64,000 nt of DNA. It comes from Pedobacter helvus. GTDB taxonomy: Bacteria > Bacteroidota > Bacteroidia > Sphingobacteriales > Sphingobacteriaceae. Every line of letters starts with the position of its first letter. Position 1 is the stretch's first letter. Of the stretch, positions 29,020 to 38,493 are shown piece after piece. The notes beneath the pieces were generated by a model that saw only the letters and a program-made list of their open reading frames with translations, was not told where the DNA came from and made no database searches. Made by a program: the position numbers and the translations under genes. The stretch spans positions 558,001-622,000 of the forward strand of contig NZ_SRMP01000004.1 of assembly GCF_005925325.1 (NCBI RefSeq). The letters run 5' to 3'.

Positions 29020-29633
29020 CTCAGCTCCTGTTGATCCACATTTTCCAAAGTTTCCCAACGCTGGATCAAAAAGCCATGCGGATTATTGTCCGAACGCGAC
29101 ACATTCCTGACCTCCCCCCGCGTCACCAGTTTCCGTTTCAGGTTGAAACTCGAACGCAAGAGCTGCTGGGTGGCATAACAGCGGAACCGATAGGGATACA
29201 CCTCCAGATCCAGCATAATACTATCCACCTCGATAGCCTGCGAGATATTCGCTGCAATCACATTGTTGTAATAGCCCTGTTCCTTAAGGTTATTGTCCGC
29301 TCTACGGGCGCTTTCATCCGCCAAGTTCAAGGCCCTACCGATGTTGGCCCTAATCACCTTGTCATCGGGATCCAGCGTAAAGAACCAATGGTGAAACGTC
29401 CTGATGTGGTCACGCAGTTCAACCGGAAGTTTATCCTTCCTCGTCGTACTGAAAGCCTCGATCGCCTTGCCCCCCGCCAGGATATAGATCCTTTCCTGCG
29501 CCTCCCGAACCATCCCGAAACACTTCCAGACCACCATTCCACAGATCGCCACGCAGGCTAGGATCAGCAAAAGACTAAATCGCTTGATATGGCTGAAGGC
29601 CGTATCGATATTCCTAAAATGCGCAAACATCAT
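29016..29633 (-). CDS. traK: Conjugative transposon protein TraK
   Basis: The 205-residue protein has an N-terminal membrane helix (about 20-40, FSLLLILACVAICGMVVW) and a periplasmic domain with HHWFFTLDPDD, typical of Bacteroidota TraK, which is VirB8-like. It acts in the inner-membrane part of the transfer channel. It overlaps TraJ by 4 bases at its start and the TraL-position gene at its end, so translation is coupled. Confidence 0.85.
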   Translation of the reverse strand: MMFAHFRNIDTAFSHIKRFSLLLILACVAICGMVVWKCFGMVREAQERIYILAGGKAIEAFSTTRKDKLPVELRDHIRTFHHWFFTLDPDDKVIRANIGRALNLADESARRADNNLKEQGYYNNVIAANISQAIEVDSIMLDLEVYPYRFRCYATQQLLRSSFNLKRKLVTRGEVRNVSRSDNNPHGFLIQRWETLENVDQQELR

Positions 29634-30847
29634 GCTCCCCCTTTCTGCTGGTCACCACTCAACCTGTCCCTAAAATAATCCTCACCGGCAGCCTCTGCCA
29701 TCCCCTTCATCGAACGCTTGCCATCCCCGAGGACATCCGTGGTCATCCCACCCGCTTTTGCATTCTTACCGGCCATCGCATCCATCATCACCAGACTGCC
29801 CATCCCACCTGCGGCACCAATCGTCATCGCATTCGTCTTGGCAAGTATGCTGTTTCCACCACCGGCATGTACCACATAATTGGCTACTGTCGGTACGCAG
29901 AAATACCCCACAATGCCAATCACCAAAAAGATCATGTACGCCATATCCGTCGCCGAAAAAAACGTATCCCCACCGGCTGCCACCTCGGAAATATCCAATC
30001 GGATCATGTTCTGCTGGATCTTGCCCAATATCGCACCAAAGATGTTCGCGATCGGGAGCCACAAAAAGATATTGATGTACCTGGCGATCCAAACCGAAAG
30101 CGTATGCTGCAATCCATCAAAGACCGCAAATCCCAAGACCAAAGGCCCCAAGATCGCCATCACGATCAGAAAGAAAGTGCGGAGCGTATTGATACACAAT
30201 GCCGCCGCCTGATAGACCAGTTCCAACAGTTCCGACATGAACTGCTTAAAGCTATGGCGCACCTTATAATCCGTCCGGTCCGCCCAAAACCTGATGTCAT
30301 TGCCTATCGACTCCATCCAGCCTTCCCCACTGCCATCCGCATCCTTAGGATGCGTATATTTATACCATTCCGCCCGGTTGCCACTTCCATCCTCACCGAC
30401 ATACAGCTTCCACTTGGTCGACTTCTTCAGTTCCGCCTCCTTGCGCAACAACAGCGCCTTGATCGTCCGGTCACTATCCGCCACCATCCCACGCGTGGCC
30501 AAGACTGTAGGCTGCAAAATCCCATTGAAAACCGCCAGCACTACCGGGAACAACACAATCGCCAGCCCCAGTGCAAAGGGACGCAACAAAGGATAAAAGT
30601 CGATCGGCTCGGCAGCCGCCAGCTGTCGCCAGACCCGACTGGCGATATACCACAGTGCCGCAAAACCCGCAATCCCACGCGCCACATCGATCAGTCCCGA
30701 ACATAAAGGGATCATCTCCCTGTATACCTGGTCCAATACCGCATGCAGCCCCCCGATACTATCGGCAATCCCCCTGGCCCACAAATCGCCCGGCATACCG
30801 AAGACCAGCAACACGGCCAGTCCATATGTAATTGATTTCACACCCAT
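29630..30847 (-). CDS. traJ: Conjugative transposon protein TraJ
   Basis: The protein (405 residues from the ATG at 30847; an ATG at 30871 overlapping the upstream stop is also possible) has a signal-like start and several membrane helices (for example GFAALWYIASRVW and YMIFLVIGIVGYFCVPTVANYVV). It matches Bacteroidota TraJ, a VirB6-like polytopic component of the mating bridge. The C-terminus has a Gly/Ala/Met-rich soluble tail. It sits between the TraI-position genes and TraK, as usual. Confidence 0.85.
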   Translation of the reverse strand: MGVKSITYGLAVLLVFGMPGDLWARGIADSIGGLHAVLDQVYREMIPLCSGLIDVARGIAGFAALWYIASRVWRQLAAAEPIDFYPLLRPFALGLAIVLFPVVLAVFNGILQPTVLATRGMVADSDRTIKALLLRKEAELKKSTKWKLYVGEDGSGNRAEWYKYTHPKDADGSGEGWMESIGNDIRFWADRTDYKVRHSFKQFMSELLELVYQAAALCINTLRTFFLIVMAILGPLVLGFAVFDGLQHTLSVWIARYINIFLWLPIANIFGAILGKIQQNMIRLDISEVAAGGDTFFSATDMAYMIFLVIGIVGYFCVPTVANYVVHAGGGNSILAKTNAMTIGAAGGMGSLVMMDAMAGKNAKAGGMTTDVLGDGKRSMKGMAEAAGEDYFRDRLSGDQQKGGA

Positions 30848-30857
30848 GATTAAAAAT

Positions 30858-31520
30858 TTAAAAGTTCGCATAAAGCTTGGCCACCGCCTTCAGGTCCCGC
30901 TGCTGGCGCTCCCGAAGCATGCCCAGTGAAGCCGTTCGCTCATTAAAGTCACGCAGGAACATCACCTTATCCTGCACATCGGCAAAAATCCGGTCAATCG
31001 CCGCAAGCCTTTCCCCATCATTCATCCTTAATTTCGAAGAGCTAATCACCATCGCCAGTTCCTCCAGGTGATCCAGACTTCGGGACAACAGTTCTCCATA
31101 GACCCTTTCGATATAGTCCATTTCCGCAGCGTTAAAAACTGAAGCAGCTCCAAAGCGTTTAAAGGCCGCCCTGAACTCCCTGACCAAATACTGCTGCTGC
31201 TCCACGATCTCCAGCACCTTTCGATACTTCCTCACCTCGGGACTGACCACCATCAGCCCATCCAGAAATACCTCATGCAATGAAAAATTCCCCTGCGCAA
31301 TATTCCTCACCGTATTGTAGCCCCCACTCAGTACCTCATAGCCCCGCTTCATGTCCCGGAGGATATTCTTCAGCTGGCCCAGTTTCTCCACATTCAACAA
31401 GAGCTGCTGGGCCTCATGGGACTGCGCCTGTGCATTCCCACATACCACCAAGCCCAGGCACAGCAGCCACAGACAAAACCTGCCAAGCCTTCCCCCTAAA
31501 AAACACCTACCTGATGCCAT
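30858..31520 (-). CDS. TraI-position conjugal transfer protein, TerB-like (third copy)
   Basis: The ATG at 31520 (MASGRCFLGG) is chosen; a start at 31556 would overlap the previous gene by 50 bp. A signal peptide ends near CGNAQAQ. The mature part is helical, with KLGQLKNILRDMKRGYEV and the Bacteroidota motif GNFSLHEVFLDGL. Proteins of this kind are annotated as TraI-like or TerB-family in Sphingobacteriaceae conjugative elements. It resembles its two upstream neighbours in length and layout. It is probably a periplasmic factor of the mating channel. Confidence 0.7.
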   Translation of the reverse strand: MASGRCFLGGRLGRFCLWLLCLGLVVCGNAQAQSHEAQQLLLNVEKLGQLKNILRDMKRGYEVLSGGYNTVRNIAQGNFSLHEVFLDGLMVVSPEVRKYRKVLEIVEQQQYLVREFRAAFKRFGAASVFNAAEMDYIERVYGELLSRSLDHLEELAMVISSSKLRMNDGERLAAIDRIFADVQDKVMFLRDFNERTASLGMLRERQQRDLKAVAKLYANF

Positions 31521-32142
31521 GGAGCTTCCATAGCGACCCAATTGATCTCTGTTCATCTTTCCCTGAATTAATTATACCCCATACCGTTTGCTGGAAACGC
31601 TGGGCGAAAGCCAGGTGCTCCCGCATCGAAAAATAGACCTTGTCCAAACGTTCCAACCGCTGCCGGTCATCCATTTCCAACCTGCCAGCCGTGATCACCA
31701 GCAGCAGTTCCTCCAAGTCATCCAGACACCACTGCCAAAGGTTTTCGCGCACCTGTTCCACATACTGTCGATCGCTGAAACCCAGCCGCCCATCACGGTC
31801 CAGATCCCTAAAGCCCGAGGAGATCGCCAATTGCATCTCCACCACCTCGGCCACCTTCTCACTGTTGCGGATACCGGGATTGACCTGCTTCAGCCCCGAG
31901 ATAAAAGCATGGTGCAGACTGAACTCCCCCTTGGCCAGGTCCGAAACCACGCCCAAGCCCGAACTGGCCAAGCGATAGCCATTTTGCACCATCTCCGCAT
32001 AGCCCCTTAATGCGGCAATCTGTTCGATCAAATACCTTTGCTGCGTTTTCTTCTGACGGAACCACTCCGACCAGGTCTGCGCCATCAAAGGGTGCACACC
32101 GAAAACCAAAAGCAGTAAGCCGTAAAGCAGACCTTTCAACAT
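31507..32142 (-). CDS. TraI-position conjugal transfer protein (second copy)
   Basis: The ATG at 32142 (MLKGLLYGLLLLVFG) gives a clean signal peptide ending at MAQ; an earlier start at 32190 would overlap the previous gene by 14 bp. The mature part begins TWSEWFRQKKTQQRYL, typical of the Sphingobacteriaceae transfer proteins placed between the VirB4-like gene and TraJ. It shares GEFSLHHAFISGLKQVNP with the third copy (GNFSLHEVFLDGL). The stop overlaps the start of the next gene. Confidence 0.7.
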   Translation of the reverse strand: MLKGLLYGLLLLVFGVHPLMAQTWSEWFRQKKTQQRYLIEQIAALRGYAEMVQNGYRLASSGLGVVSDLAKGEFSLHHAFISGLKQVNPGIRNSEKVAEVVEMQLAISSGFRDLDRDGRLGFSDRQYVEQVRENLWQWCLDDLEELLLVITAGRLEMDDRQRLERLDKVYFSMREHLAFAQRFQQTVWGIINSGKDEQRSIGSLWKLHGIR

Positions 32143-32176
32143 CTTGAACCTTCCGCCTAAAACTCTTTGCCTCAAC

Positions 32177-32857
32177 CTAATCCAGCCCATAAATCTCCTT
32201 TAATTTAGCCGTCTCTTCCAGCGATACCGAACGACTGATGCTCAAACTGATATTGCCCGTATTGAACTTCTTGATCGCCGCATAATTAGCCTCCATTTCG
32301 TTAGCAGCCTTAGCGATCAGCTCCAGCCGTGCCGCATCGGTCATCTGCGTCTTAAAGGAATTGATCACCAAAAAGATCTGGTCCAAGTTCTTGATACTTT
32401 CATCGAGGATACCCGAATAGACCCTGCCCATATACTCCAGCTCCTCCGGCTTGAACCTATTGTCCTTTTGGAACAGCCCCCAGGCCCACTTATACTCATC
32501 CACAATGGCCACCTGCAGCTGCGTCAGGTCCCTGATCCGCTTATAGTAAGCAATGGTGGACTTGATCCGCCAAAGCTCCTCATAGTACTTGGCATACTGC
32601 TTCTTCTGCCTATCCGTCCAATCCGCAATCTCCGTCAATTTGAGCTTGGACAACTGGTTCTCCAAGACCTTCTGCGCATTTTGCAGCCAGATGGTCTCGT
32701 TCTGCAGGCGCTGTACCCTCAGGTCCACCGCCTTGATTACTTTTTTTACGCCCGCCCTGATCACTTCCAGAACCACCACCTGTGCATGGGCTCCCGCAGG
32801 AAGCCCCACAAACAGCGTCATCGTACTCAGCGGCAGGATGATCATGTATTTTTTCAT
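32177..32857 (-). CDS. traI: TraI-like conjugal transfer protein (first copy)
   Basis: The ATG at 32857 (MKKYMIILPLSTMTL) gives a normal signal peptide ending near AHA; the longer frame to 32995 lacks one. The mature protein is a long helical coiled coil (VQRLQNETIWLQNAQKVLENQ) with DWTDRQKKQYAKYYEELW, the hallmark of TraI-type proteins of Sphingobacteriaceae elements. It is predicted to be periplasmic. It heads a set of three related genes that together occupy the TraI locus. Confidence 0.75.
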   Translation of the reverse strand: MKKYMIILPLSTMTLFVGLPAGAHAQVVVLEVIRAGVKKVIKAVDLRVQRLQNETIWLQNAQKVLENQLSKLKLTEIADWTDRQKKQYAKYYEELWRIKSTIAYYKRIRDLTQLQVAIVDEYKWAWGLFQKDNRFKPEELEYMGRVYSGILDESIKNLDQIFLVINSFKTQMTDAARLELIAKAANEMEANYAAIKKFNTGNISLSISRSVSLEETAKLKEIYGLD

Positions 32858-33005
32858 AATTCCTCTGATTTGTTTTTTAATGATATTCCATCTTCCTCTC
32901 CAGGTTTTCATAAGCCCACTGGTTAAATTTTGAATACTATCCAGCCACCAGACCGCAGAATTGAGCTGCCATCCGGAATATTTCATGGTATCCATCCGAT
33001 AAATT

Positions 33006-33374
33006 TCAAGGTTTGATTTTGCGGTATTCCCTGTTGCCGATGATCAGCATTCCCCTATCCAGCTCCACCCTGATCCGCTTGCCACGCAACCGCTCCAACA
33101 ATAGCTGCGCAGCAGGATCATAGCTCACGCTCCAGTTTTCGGTTTCATGCTGCCTGCTTCCCATCCTCCCCGCCCTGATCAGGTTAAATCCCGTTCGACG
33201 GACGATCTCATACCGCTGAGCAGCAACAAACGATACCACCAAAGTATCATCAGCGAGGCTATAGTCCCCTTCAGCATGGTGCACATAGCTTCCCCTCAGC
33301 CGATCTTCGGTAGCAAGGCTGCAAGCTGCCAAAAGCATGGCTACGGCAGCAACCAATAGAAATGTTCTCATCAT
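33006..33374 (-). CDS. Small lipoprotein of the conjugative element
   Basis: The 122-residue protein has a signal peptide with lipobox LLAAC (Cys about 18), so it is a lipoprotein. The mature part is a short beta-rich domain. Its start directly follows the stop of the VirB4-like gene (TAG then ATG). Position suggests a lipoprotein partner of the mating channel or an entry-exclusion-type protein; no family is recognised. Confidence 0.6.
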   Translation of the reverse strand: MMRTFLLVAAVAMLLAACSLATEDRLRGSYVHHAEGDYSLADDTLVVSFVAAQRYEIVRRTGFNLIRAGRMGSRQHETENWSVSYDPAAQLLLERLRGKRIRVELDRGMLIIGNREYRKIKP

Positions 33375-35840
33375 CTAGGATTTAACGTTTTTCATTTCCC
33401 GGGCGAGCATCTGGATGCCCTTTTGCATGCTCCCGTATCGGGCGGCATATTCCTGTACCTTGAGCTTTTCGATCTCCTCGGTCGTGTAGCATAAATATTC
33501 CTCCAAACTCACTTCCGTCCGATACACCTTACTGTGCTGGCCGCCAAGGGAGATAAATACCTCTTTGTATCTCCGTTTGGGATCGTTGGCCCTGTTCATC
33601 GAAAGGATCAATGCCCGCTCTTTGTCCGTCAGCCCCAAGAGCTCCTGAATTGCATCAAACTTGTTCTGGTACTTGCTCTGATCTAACAATATCTTACAGT
33701 CCGCATTATTGATGATGGCCTGTTTGACGATCGGCGAAGAAATGATGTCCTCGATATCCTGCGTCACCACAATAGCCTCCCCGAAGTACTTCCTTACCGT
33801 TTTAAAGAGATACTTGATGTACTCTGCCATCCCCTCCTTGGCGATCGCCTTCCAACATTCCTCGATCAGCAACACCTTTCTTATCCCCTTCAGCTTGCGC
33901 ATCTTGGAGATGAACATCTCCATCAGGATCAATGTCACCACTGGAAATAGGATCGGATGATCCTTGATGTTGTCCAGTTCAAACACAATAAAGGGCTGAT
34001 GCAACAAGTCTAGGTTCTCCGTTGCATTCAACAGGTAATCAAATTCCCCGCCCCTGTAATAAGGCTGCAATACATAAAGGAAACTGGACACGTCAAAATC
34101 CTTGTCCTTCACCTTGCCCTTCTCCAAAATCTGGGTATAGTCCGAAAGCAGCCATTCATAAAAGGAATTGAAACAGGGAAAGATATCCGAATTCTCCCCC
34201 AGATACTGATAATATAGGTTCAGCGCATTGGACAAAGCCACATACTCGGAACGCCTAAAACGTTCATCGTCCTTCTTCCAGAGTGCCAGCAAAAGCGTTT
34301 TGATACTTTCCTTTTTCTCCGTATCCAACACCTCCCCTGCAACAATAAAAAAGGGATTGAACCTGATCGGATCATTTTCGGCATAAGTGAAATAATAGCC
34401 ATCAACCAGCTCGCACAGCCCACGATAGCTATGTCCTACATCCACCAGCACCACATGTGCCCCCTGTTCAAAATAGGACCTGACCATGTGATTGGTAAAA
34501 AAGGATTTCCCAGAGCCAGATGGTCCCAAGATGAACTTGTTACGATTGGTCACAAAACCCAAACGCATCGGCTCGTCCGAAATATCCACATGCACCGGTC
34601 TCCCGGTCAAACGGTCTCCCAAACGTATCCCAAAAGGCGACACACTGTCCCTATAACTACTTTCCAGATTAAAAAAACAGGTCGCCTGTTCGATAAAGGT
34701 ATCAAAGGTATCGTTCATCGGAAAATCACCCGCATTGCCGGGCATTCCCGCAAACCAGAGCTGCGCTGCACCCTCGGTTTCCAGTTTGGCTACCGCATCC
34801 ATCTGCGCCATCGCCGCGCTCACCTTGTTCTTCACATCCCGTATTTCCCTACCCTCATCCGACCAACAGAGCACATTGAAATGCGCCCTGACCGGCAAGC
34901 GCTGATGCACCACCGCTTCGTTCAAAAAATCATTCACCGCATCCCTGGACACTGCATTCTCCCTGGAATAGGCCGAAAGTGACTGCAAGCGCAATTTCTT
35001 CGCCTCCAGACGTTTGATCCGCTCCCGATCATCCCCGATAAAAACATACTGGTGATAGATATGGTTACAATCCAACAGCTGCCCTAAAGGACTGGCAAAC
35101 CCTATCGAAAACTTACTGCGATCCGTACTGTAGCGATCATAATTGATCCTGCTACCGCACATCGCCGGCAGGTCTTCCATCTCCGAAAGACGGTAAATCT
35201 CCAGCTCCTTCTCACCCACCTTCAGTCCATCACGCACCCGGATATCGCGCAACAGCGAAGGTTCCCCCTCGCCCAACAGAAAAGTGAACCTTTCGATCAG
35301 TCCCGCGTGATTGGCCGTACCGGCCAGTTCATCATCCCCCAACCTCGACAAAGCCACAAAACCGCTGTCCTTCAAGATCCTTTCCAACTGCCCACAACTG
35401 TCCAAAAAATCAAGGTATAACTTCTCGTCCGTCAACTGAGCTGGCACAATGCTTTTGCGCAGCACATTGCTGTAGACCGAACTGCCCAATTTCCTGCCCT
35501 CAGCCTGCTTCGTCAAGATGAAATAGCAGCTATGCGCCAAGCTCTCCCTTTCATTGAAAAACGTTTCGCTGGACCTGGAAAGAAAACCTTCCCCCGCACG
35601 ATCATAATCCGACTGGTAACTTTCCCGAACAAACCAATCCATTTTATGGAAGACACTATGCTTCGGCAAGACCTTGATCGCCTTCACCAAAACCTGGTGA
35701 TAAGCCTCATAGTCCCCATCCGACAGCGTAAAAATCTCCGGCAAGGTCGCCTTATAAACCACTGAAAAATCCCCCTGCATCGAAACGATACAGTCCCGCT
35801 CCACCTTGAAGATCGGAAACATGCTACTTGCCCTGACCAT
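33375..35840 (-). CDS. traG: TraG-family conjugative transposon ATPase (VirB4-like)
   Basis: The 821-residue protein has a Walker A motif GPSGSGKSFF (near residue 438) and a Walker B-like LLIEECWKA in the C-terminal half. The N-terminal half (MFPIFKVERDCIVSMQGD) matches Bacteroides TraG, the VirB4-type ATPase that powers assembly and transfer. The start overlaps the TraF stop by 17 bases. It is intact, with no visible frameshift. Confidence 0.92.
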   Translation of the reverse strand: MVRASSMFPIFKVERDCIVSMQGDFSVVYKATLPEIFTLSDGDYEAYHQVLVKAIKVLPKHSVFHKMDWFVRESYQSDYDRAGEGFLSRSSETFFNERESLAHSCYFILTKQAEGRKLGSSVYSNVLRKSIVPAQLTDEKLYLDFLDSCGQLERILKDSGFVALSRLGDDELAGTANHAGLIERFTFLLGEGEPSLLRDIRVRDGLKVGEKELEIYRLSEMEDLPAMCGSRINYDRYSTDRSKFSIGFASPLGQLLDCNHIYHQYVFIGDDRERIKRLEAKKLRLQSLSAYSRENAVSRDAVNDFLNEAVVHQRLPVRAHFNVLCWSDEGREIRDVKNKVSAAMAQMDAVAKLETEGAAQLWFAGMPGNAGDFPMNDTFDTFIEQATCFFNLESSYRDSVSPFGIRLGDRLTGRPVHVDISDEPMRLGFVTNRNKFILGPSGSGKSFFTNHMVRSYFEQGAHVVLVDVGHSYRGLCELVDGYYFTYAENDPIRFNPFFIVAGEVLDTEKKESIKTLLLALWKKDDERFRRSEYVALSNALNLYYQYLGENSDIFPCFNSFYEWLLSDYTQILEKGKVKDKDFDVSSFLYVLQPYYRGGEFDYLLNATENLDLLHQPFIVFELDNIKDHPILFPVVTLILMEMFISKMRKLKGIRKVLLIEECWKAIAKEGMAEYIKYLFKTVRKYFGEAIVVTQDIEDIISSPIVKQAIINNADCKILLDQSKYQNKFDAIQELLGLTDKERALILSMNRANDPKRRYKEVFISLGGQHSKVYRTEVSLEEYLCYTTEEIEKLKVQEYAARYGSMQKGIQMLAREMKNVKS

Positions 35841-36168
35841 GATCGATAGGTTTATTTTTTAAGGAAAGAAATAACTGTCTGGATTGGAACTGGATGTAGG
35901 CAGGATAATTGCGCCTAGCGAAAAACTTCATCAGCCCATGCTCCCCAAAACGGGCCGACAACCTGCCCACCAACACAAATAGACCCGCACCCGAACCGAA
36001 AATAATCGGCAGTACCAACAGCAGGCTTACCCCAGCGATGTACAATACCGCAAAAGCCACCAGCAAAACGACCATCCCCACCGCCAGGTAGGCAATGTAC
36101 TGCGCCTTCAAGCCCTTGAACATGATGGGCTTGCCCACCCCCTTATTGATGTGATATACCGATGCCAT
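35824..36168 (-). CDS. traF: Conjugative transposon protein TraF (DUF4133)
   Basis: The ATG at 36168 (MASVYHINKGVGKPIMFKGL) matches the conserved start of DUF4133 proteins; the longer frame to 36222 adds an unlikely leader. The 114-residue product has two close membrane helices (YIAYLAVGMVVLLVAFAVLYIAG and LLLVLPIIFGSGAGLFVLV). It is a VirB3-like inner-membrane part of the mating channel and precedes the VirB4-like ATPase, as in other Bacteroidota elements. Confidence 0.88.
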   Translation of the reverse strand: MASVYHINKGVGKPIMFKGLKAQYIAYLAVGMVVLLVAFAVLYIAGVSLLLVLPIIFGSGAGLFVLVGRLSARFGEHGLMKFFARRNYPAYIQFQSRQLFLSLKNKPIDHGQGK

Positions 36169-36221
36169 AAAAATTTGAAAGTGAAAAGTGAAAAGCAAAA
36201 AGTGAAAAAAGCACAAGGCCA

Positions 36222-36569
36222 CTAGATCCCGAAAAATGATTTGAGCACCGTGGCCACCACCACCAAAAAGATACAGGAGCCGAACCAGGCCGCCGCCACC
36301 TTATTGGTATCCGGCTCCCCGGCATTCCACTTATTGAACACCTTGATCGCCCCAATGATCCCGACCACCGCACCGATGGCATACATCAGGTCACAGCCCG
36401 TATCGAAATAGCTCCTGACCCTGTTCGTCGCCTCCGCAATCCCCGCATTCCCATCCTGCGGGAACACGGGAAAGGCAGCCAGCAACATTAAAACCAAGGC
36501 CAAAAACGGCCAAACCACCCAACATGAAAAACGAAAAACAATGCGATATAATCGATGAAAAACTTGCAT
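36222..36569 (-). CDS. traE: Conjugative transposon protein TraE (DUF4134)
   Basis: The 115-residue protein has a signal-like helix, then the motif GIAEATNRVRSYFDTGCDLMYA, followed by two membrane helices around NKWNAGEPDTNKVAAAW. This is the DUF4134/TraE signature, a VirB2-like pilin-type subunit. It is the first conserved tra gene of the cluster, 54 bp upstream of TraF. Confidence 0.88.
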   Translation of the reverse strand: MQVFHRLYRIVFRFSCWVVWPFLALVLMLLAAFPVFPQDGNAGIAEATNRVRSYFDTGCDLMYAIGAVVGIIGAIKVFNKWNAGEPDTNKVAAAWFGSCIFLVVVATVLKSFFGI

Positions 36570-36589
36570 AAAAAAGATTGAATAGTGAA

Positions 36590-37114
36590 CTAATACCAGA
36601 GGCGCTCCATGTCCTCTGCCGATAAATGGAACGGGGCGTGGTCAATGATGAACTCATTCACCGCAGCCAGCTGGGGATGGCCAGCCATCTTGGGAAAACC
36701 CGCCTTGAGCCGATCCAGGCCCCTGAAAAAATCATGCCTGTTCCCATCCCTTTCCGCAAGCTCCCGAAACAGCAGTTTCAGTTCCTCCAAGAGATCCGGT
36801 ACCAGCCCCAACTGGTCCGAGCGGCCCGCCGTCCCATCCGCCCCCGCAAAACCCAGCTCGCTGCCAGACAGCAGCTCCATGCCCGCCGGCAATCTGGGTT
36901 TGCCCATCAGGTCATCGGCCTGCACCTTTCCAGGCAGCGGCCTTCCCCCAACAGAAGACAAAAGCTCCGGAACCACACGACTACTTTTGGCCGTTCCAAC
37001 ACCAGTTCCCCTAGACCTCCGCCTCAGCCAAAAAAACCAGCCCCCCAGATACCATAAAAGGGAAAGCACCATTGTGGCAACCAGGAATTGTTGCCATGTA
37101 AATTCTTGTAACAT
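36590..37114 (-). CDS. Unknown membrane-anchored protein upstream of TraE
   Basis: The 174-residue protein has one N-terminal membrane helix (FLVATMVLSLLWYLGGWFFWL), a basic stop-transfer (RRRSRG) and a cytosolic tail. Such a gene is common just before TraE in Sphingobacteriaceae elements, but no function is known. The 20-bp spacing suggests co-transcription with traE. Confidence 0.6.
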   Translation of the reverse strand: MLQEFTWQQFLVATMVLSLLWYLGGWFFWLRRRSRGTGVGTAKSSRVVPELLSSVGGRPLPGKVQADDLMGKPRLPAGMELLSGSELGFAGADGTAGRSDQLGLVPDLLEELKLLFRELAERDGNRHDFFRGLDRLKAGFPKMAGHPQLAAVNEFIIDHAPFHLSAEDMERLWY

Positions 37115-37232
37115 ATACCTCGCTTATCCCAGCGGCAACATCGCCACTGAATTCGAAAGCAAAGTTTCCAAGAAGCAAAATCTTTAATTGCGTAGTACCT
37201 AAGGACGTCCCTAAAGATTTTGATGAAAAACC

Positions 37233-38093
37233 TCACTGATAAGGCCTAAACTCATTTTCATCATCCAACTTTTTATTGAAGACCACACCCATCTCCTCGA
37301 TAAACTTCGTCCTGCTCAATCTTTTCCGCTGACGGATCTCCGCCAGTCTCCGATAGGGCCTACCCAAATTCACCCCAAAAACCTCCTCCAGCACCTTTAC
37401 GATATCAATAATATTAGCCTTCCCTTCATTGAGCTGCCCCGTATAATAAAGCCCATAGGCCACTTCCAACAGATTGATGCTTTCCCCCGTCCATTTCAAA
37501 CGCTTCGTCCCCACCTGTCCCATCGTCGCCGGTGCCAAACCATCCAATCCCAATAGCTGCTGCTGGATCCATGACGCCAGTTTCTCCAAGGCCATGAACT
37601 TGGCAAACAGGTAATCACCCTTGGTAGCAAAACTTGGATCGGGATCAGCTACATTAGGCACCAGGATACTGCCATCCTGAGCATTACTACGAAGAAAAAA
37701 CAGCTCGTCCAACTCGCTTGCTTCCATCTTGTAATACTGGTAATGGAAATCATGCAAGCGGAAAAACCGCTCCACAGCCCTCAGCTCGCCCATCAGAAAG
37801 TTCCGTTTGCTCTCCTCCTTATCCCTAGGGATCCAAGACTCCACGCTGTATCGCTCAAAAGCATAAATTTTCCAGCAATAGAATTGCGGTTTGACCCGCT
37901 TAAAAAATTCAATCTCTTCCCGATCAGAGGAAAAAGGATTGGCCACTACGTAAGCCTTCAACTTCGCCAAGGAACCTTCGGCAGCACTGACTGTCTGTTT
38001 AAGTTTTTCAATAGGATTGAGCTCATCAAAGGCAATCCTGCCCAACTCGGATTCTAGCGCCTTCAGCCAATCTTGTACAACTGCTTCTGTCAT
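37233..38093 (-). CDS. rteC: RteC-family regulator of conjugative element
   Basis: The ATG at 38093 (MTEAVVQDWLKALESELGRI) is preferred because the upstream start would be TTG with an odd leader. The 286-residue protein is the RteC type: helical N-terminus (LNPIEKLKQTVSAAEGSLAKLKAYV), FKRVKPQFYCWKIY, and a C-terminal winged-helix-like region with RQRKRLSRTKFIEEM. In CTnDOT, RteC activates excision genes. Here it lies upstream of the tra genes and probably controls the element. Confidence 0.85.
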   Translation of the reverse strand: MTEAVVQDWLKALESELGRIAFDELNPIEKLKQTVSAAEGSLAKLKAYVVANPFSSDREEIEFFKRVKPQFYCWKIYAFERYSVESWIPRDKEESKRNFLMGELRAVERFFRLHDFHYQYYKMEASELDELFFLRSNAQDGSILVPNVADPDPSFATKGDYLFAKFMALEKLASWIQQQLLGLDGLAPATMGQVGTKRLKWTGESINLLEVAYGLYYTGQLNEGKANIIDIVKVLEEVFGVNLGRPYRRLAEIRQRKRLSRTKFIEEMGVVFNKKLDDENEFRPYQ

Positions 38094-38493
38094 CACAAAA
38101 AATCTAAATGAATACATCCCTAGCCTGTTCACTGGCAACCTGTTACTCGGAATGAAAAATGGTAAAGATTATCTCATAGTTACTATCGTAGATCGCCGAC
38201 ACCACAAAATTAGGCTGGCGCAGCTGCCCGAAACAATGGCAAACCTCACAATCGTAAGCACCTAGAAAATAAAAGGCAACACGTGCCCGAAAAACAAAAA
38301 AATCGACAACGGCTGTGATCAACCTCACAATATTGCAACAGAAAAACAACAAAAACGATGATCCCCAACCCCACCTCAAGGGCATCAAAAACTCCGCAAA
38401 TGTCTCAAAATAAACAACAAAGAAACCAAAACACCAACAAACCCGTTATGAAACCAACATCGCCAACTATAGGAAACCCTTCATATAGCGCAT
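38094..38493. other. Divergent intergenic region between rteC and a Crp/Fnr gene
   Basis: This stretch separates rteC (minus) from the Crp/Fnr gene (plus), so it must hold both promoters. A minus-strand frame of 81 codons at 38143-38388 has a Phe/Cys-rich, non-protein-like composition and is not called. No clear promoter or hairpin was found. Confidence 0.4.

Noticed and set aside
38143..38388. 81-codon minus-strand frame between rteC and the Crp/Fnr gene
   Set aside because: Phe/Cys-rich composition with no motif, lying in a region that must hold two divergent promoters.
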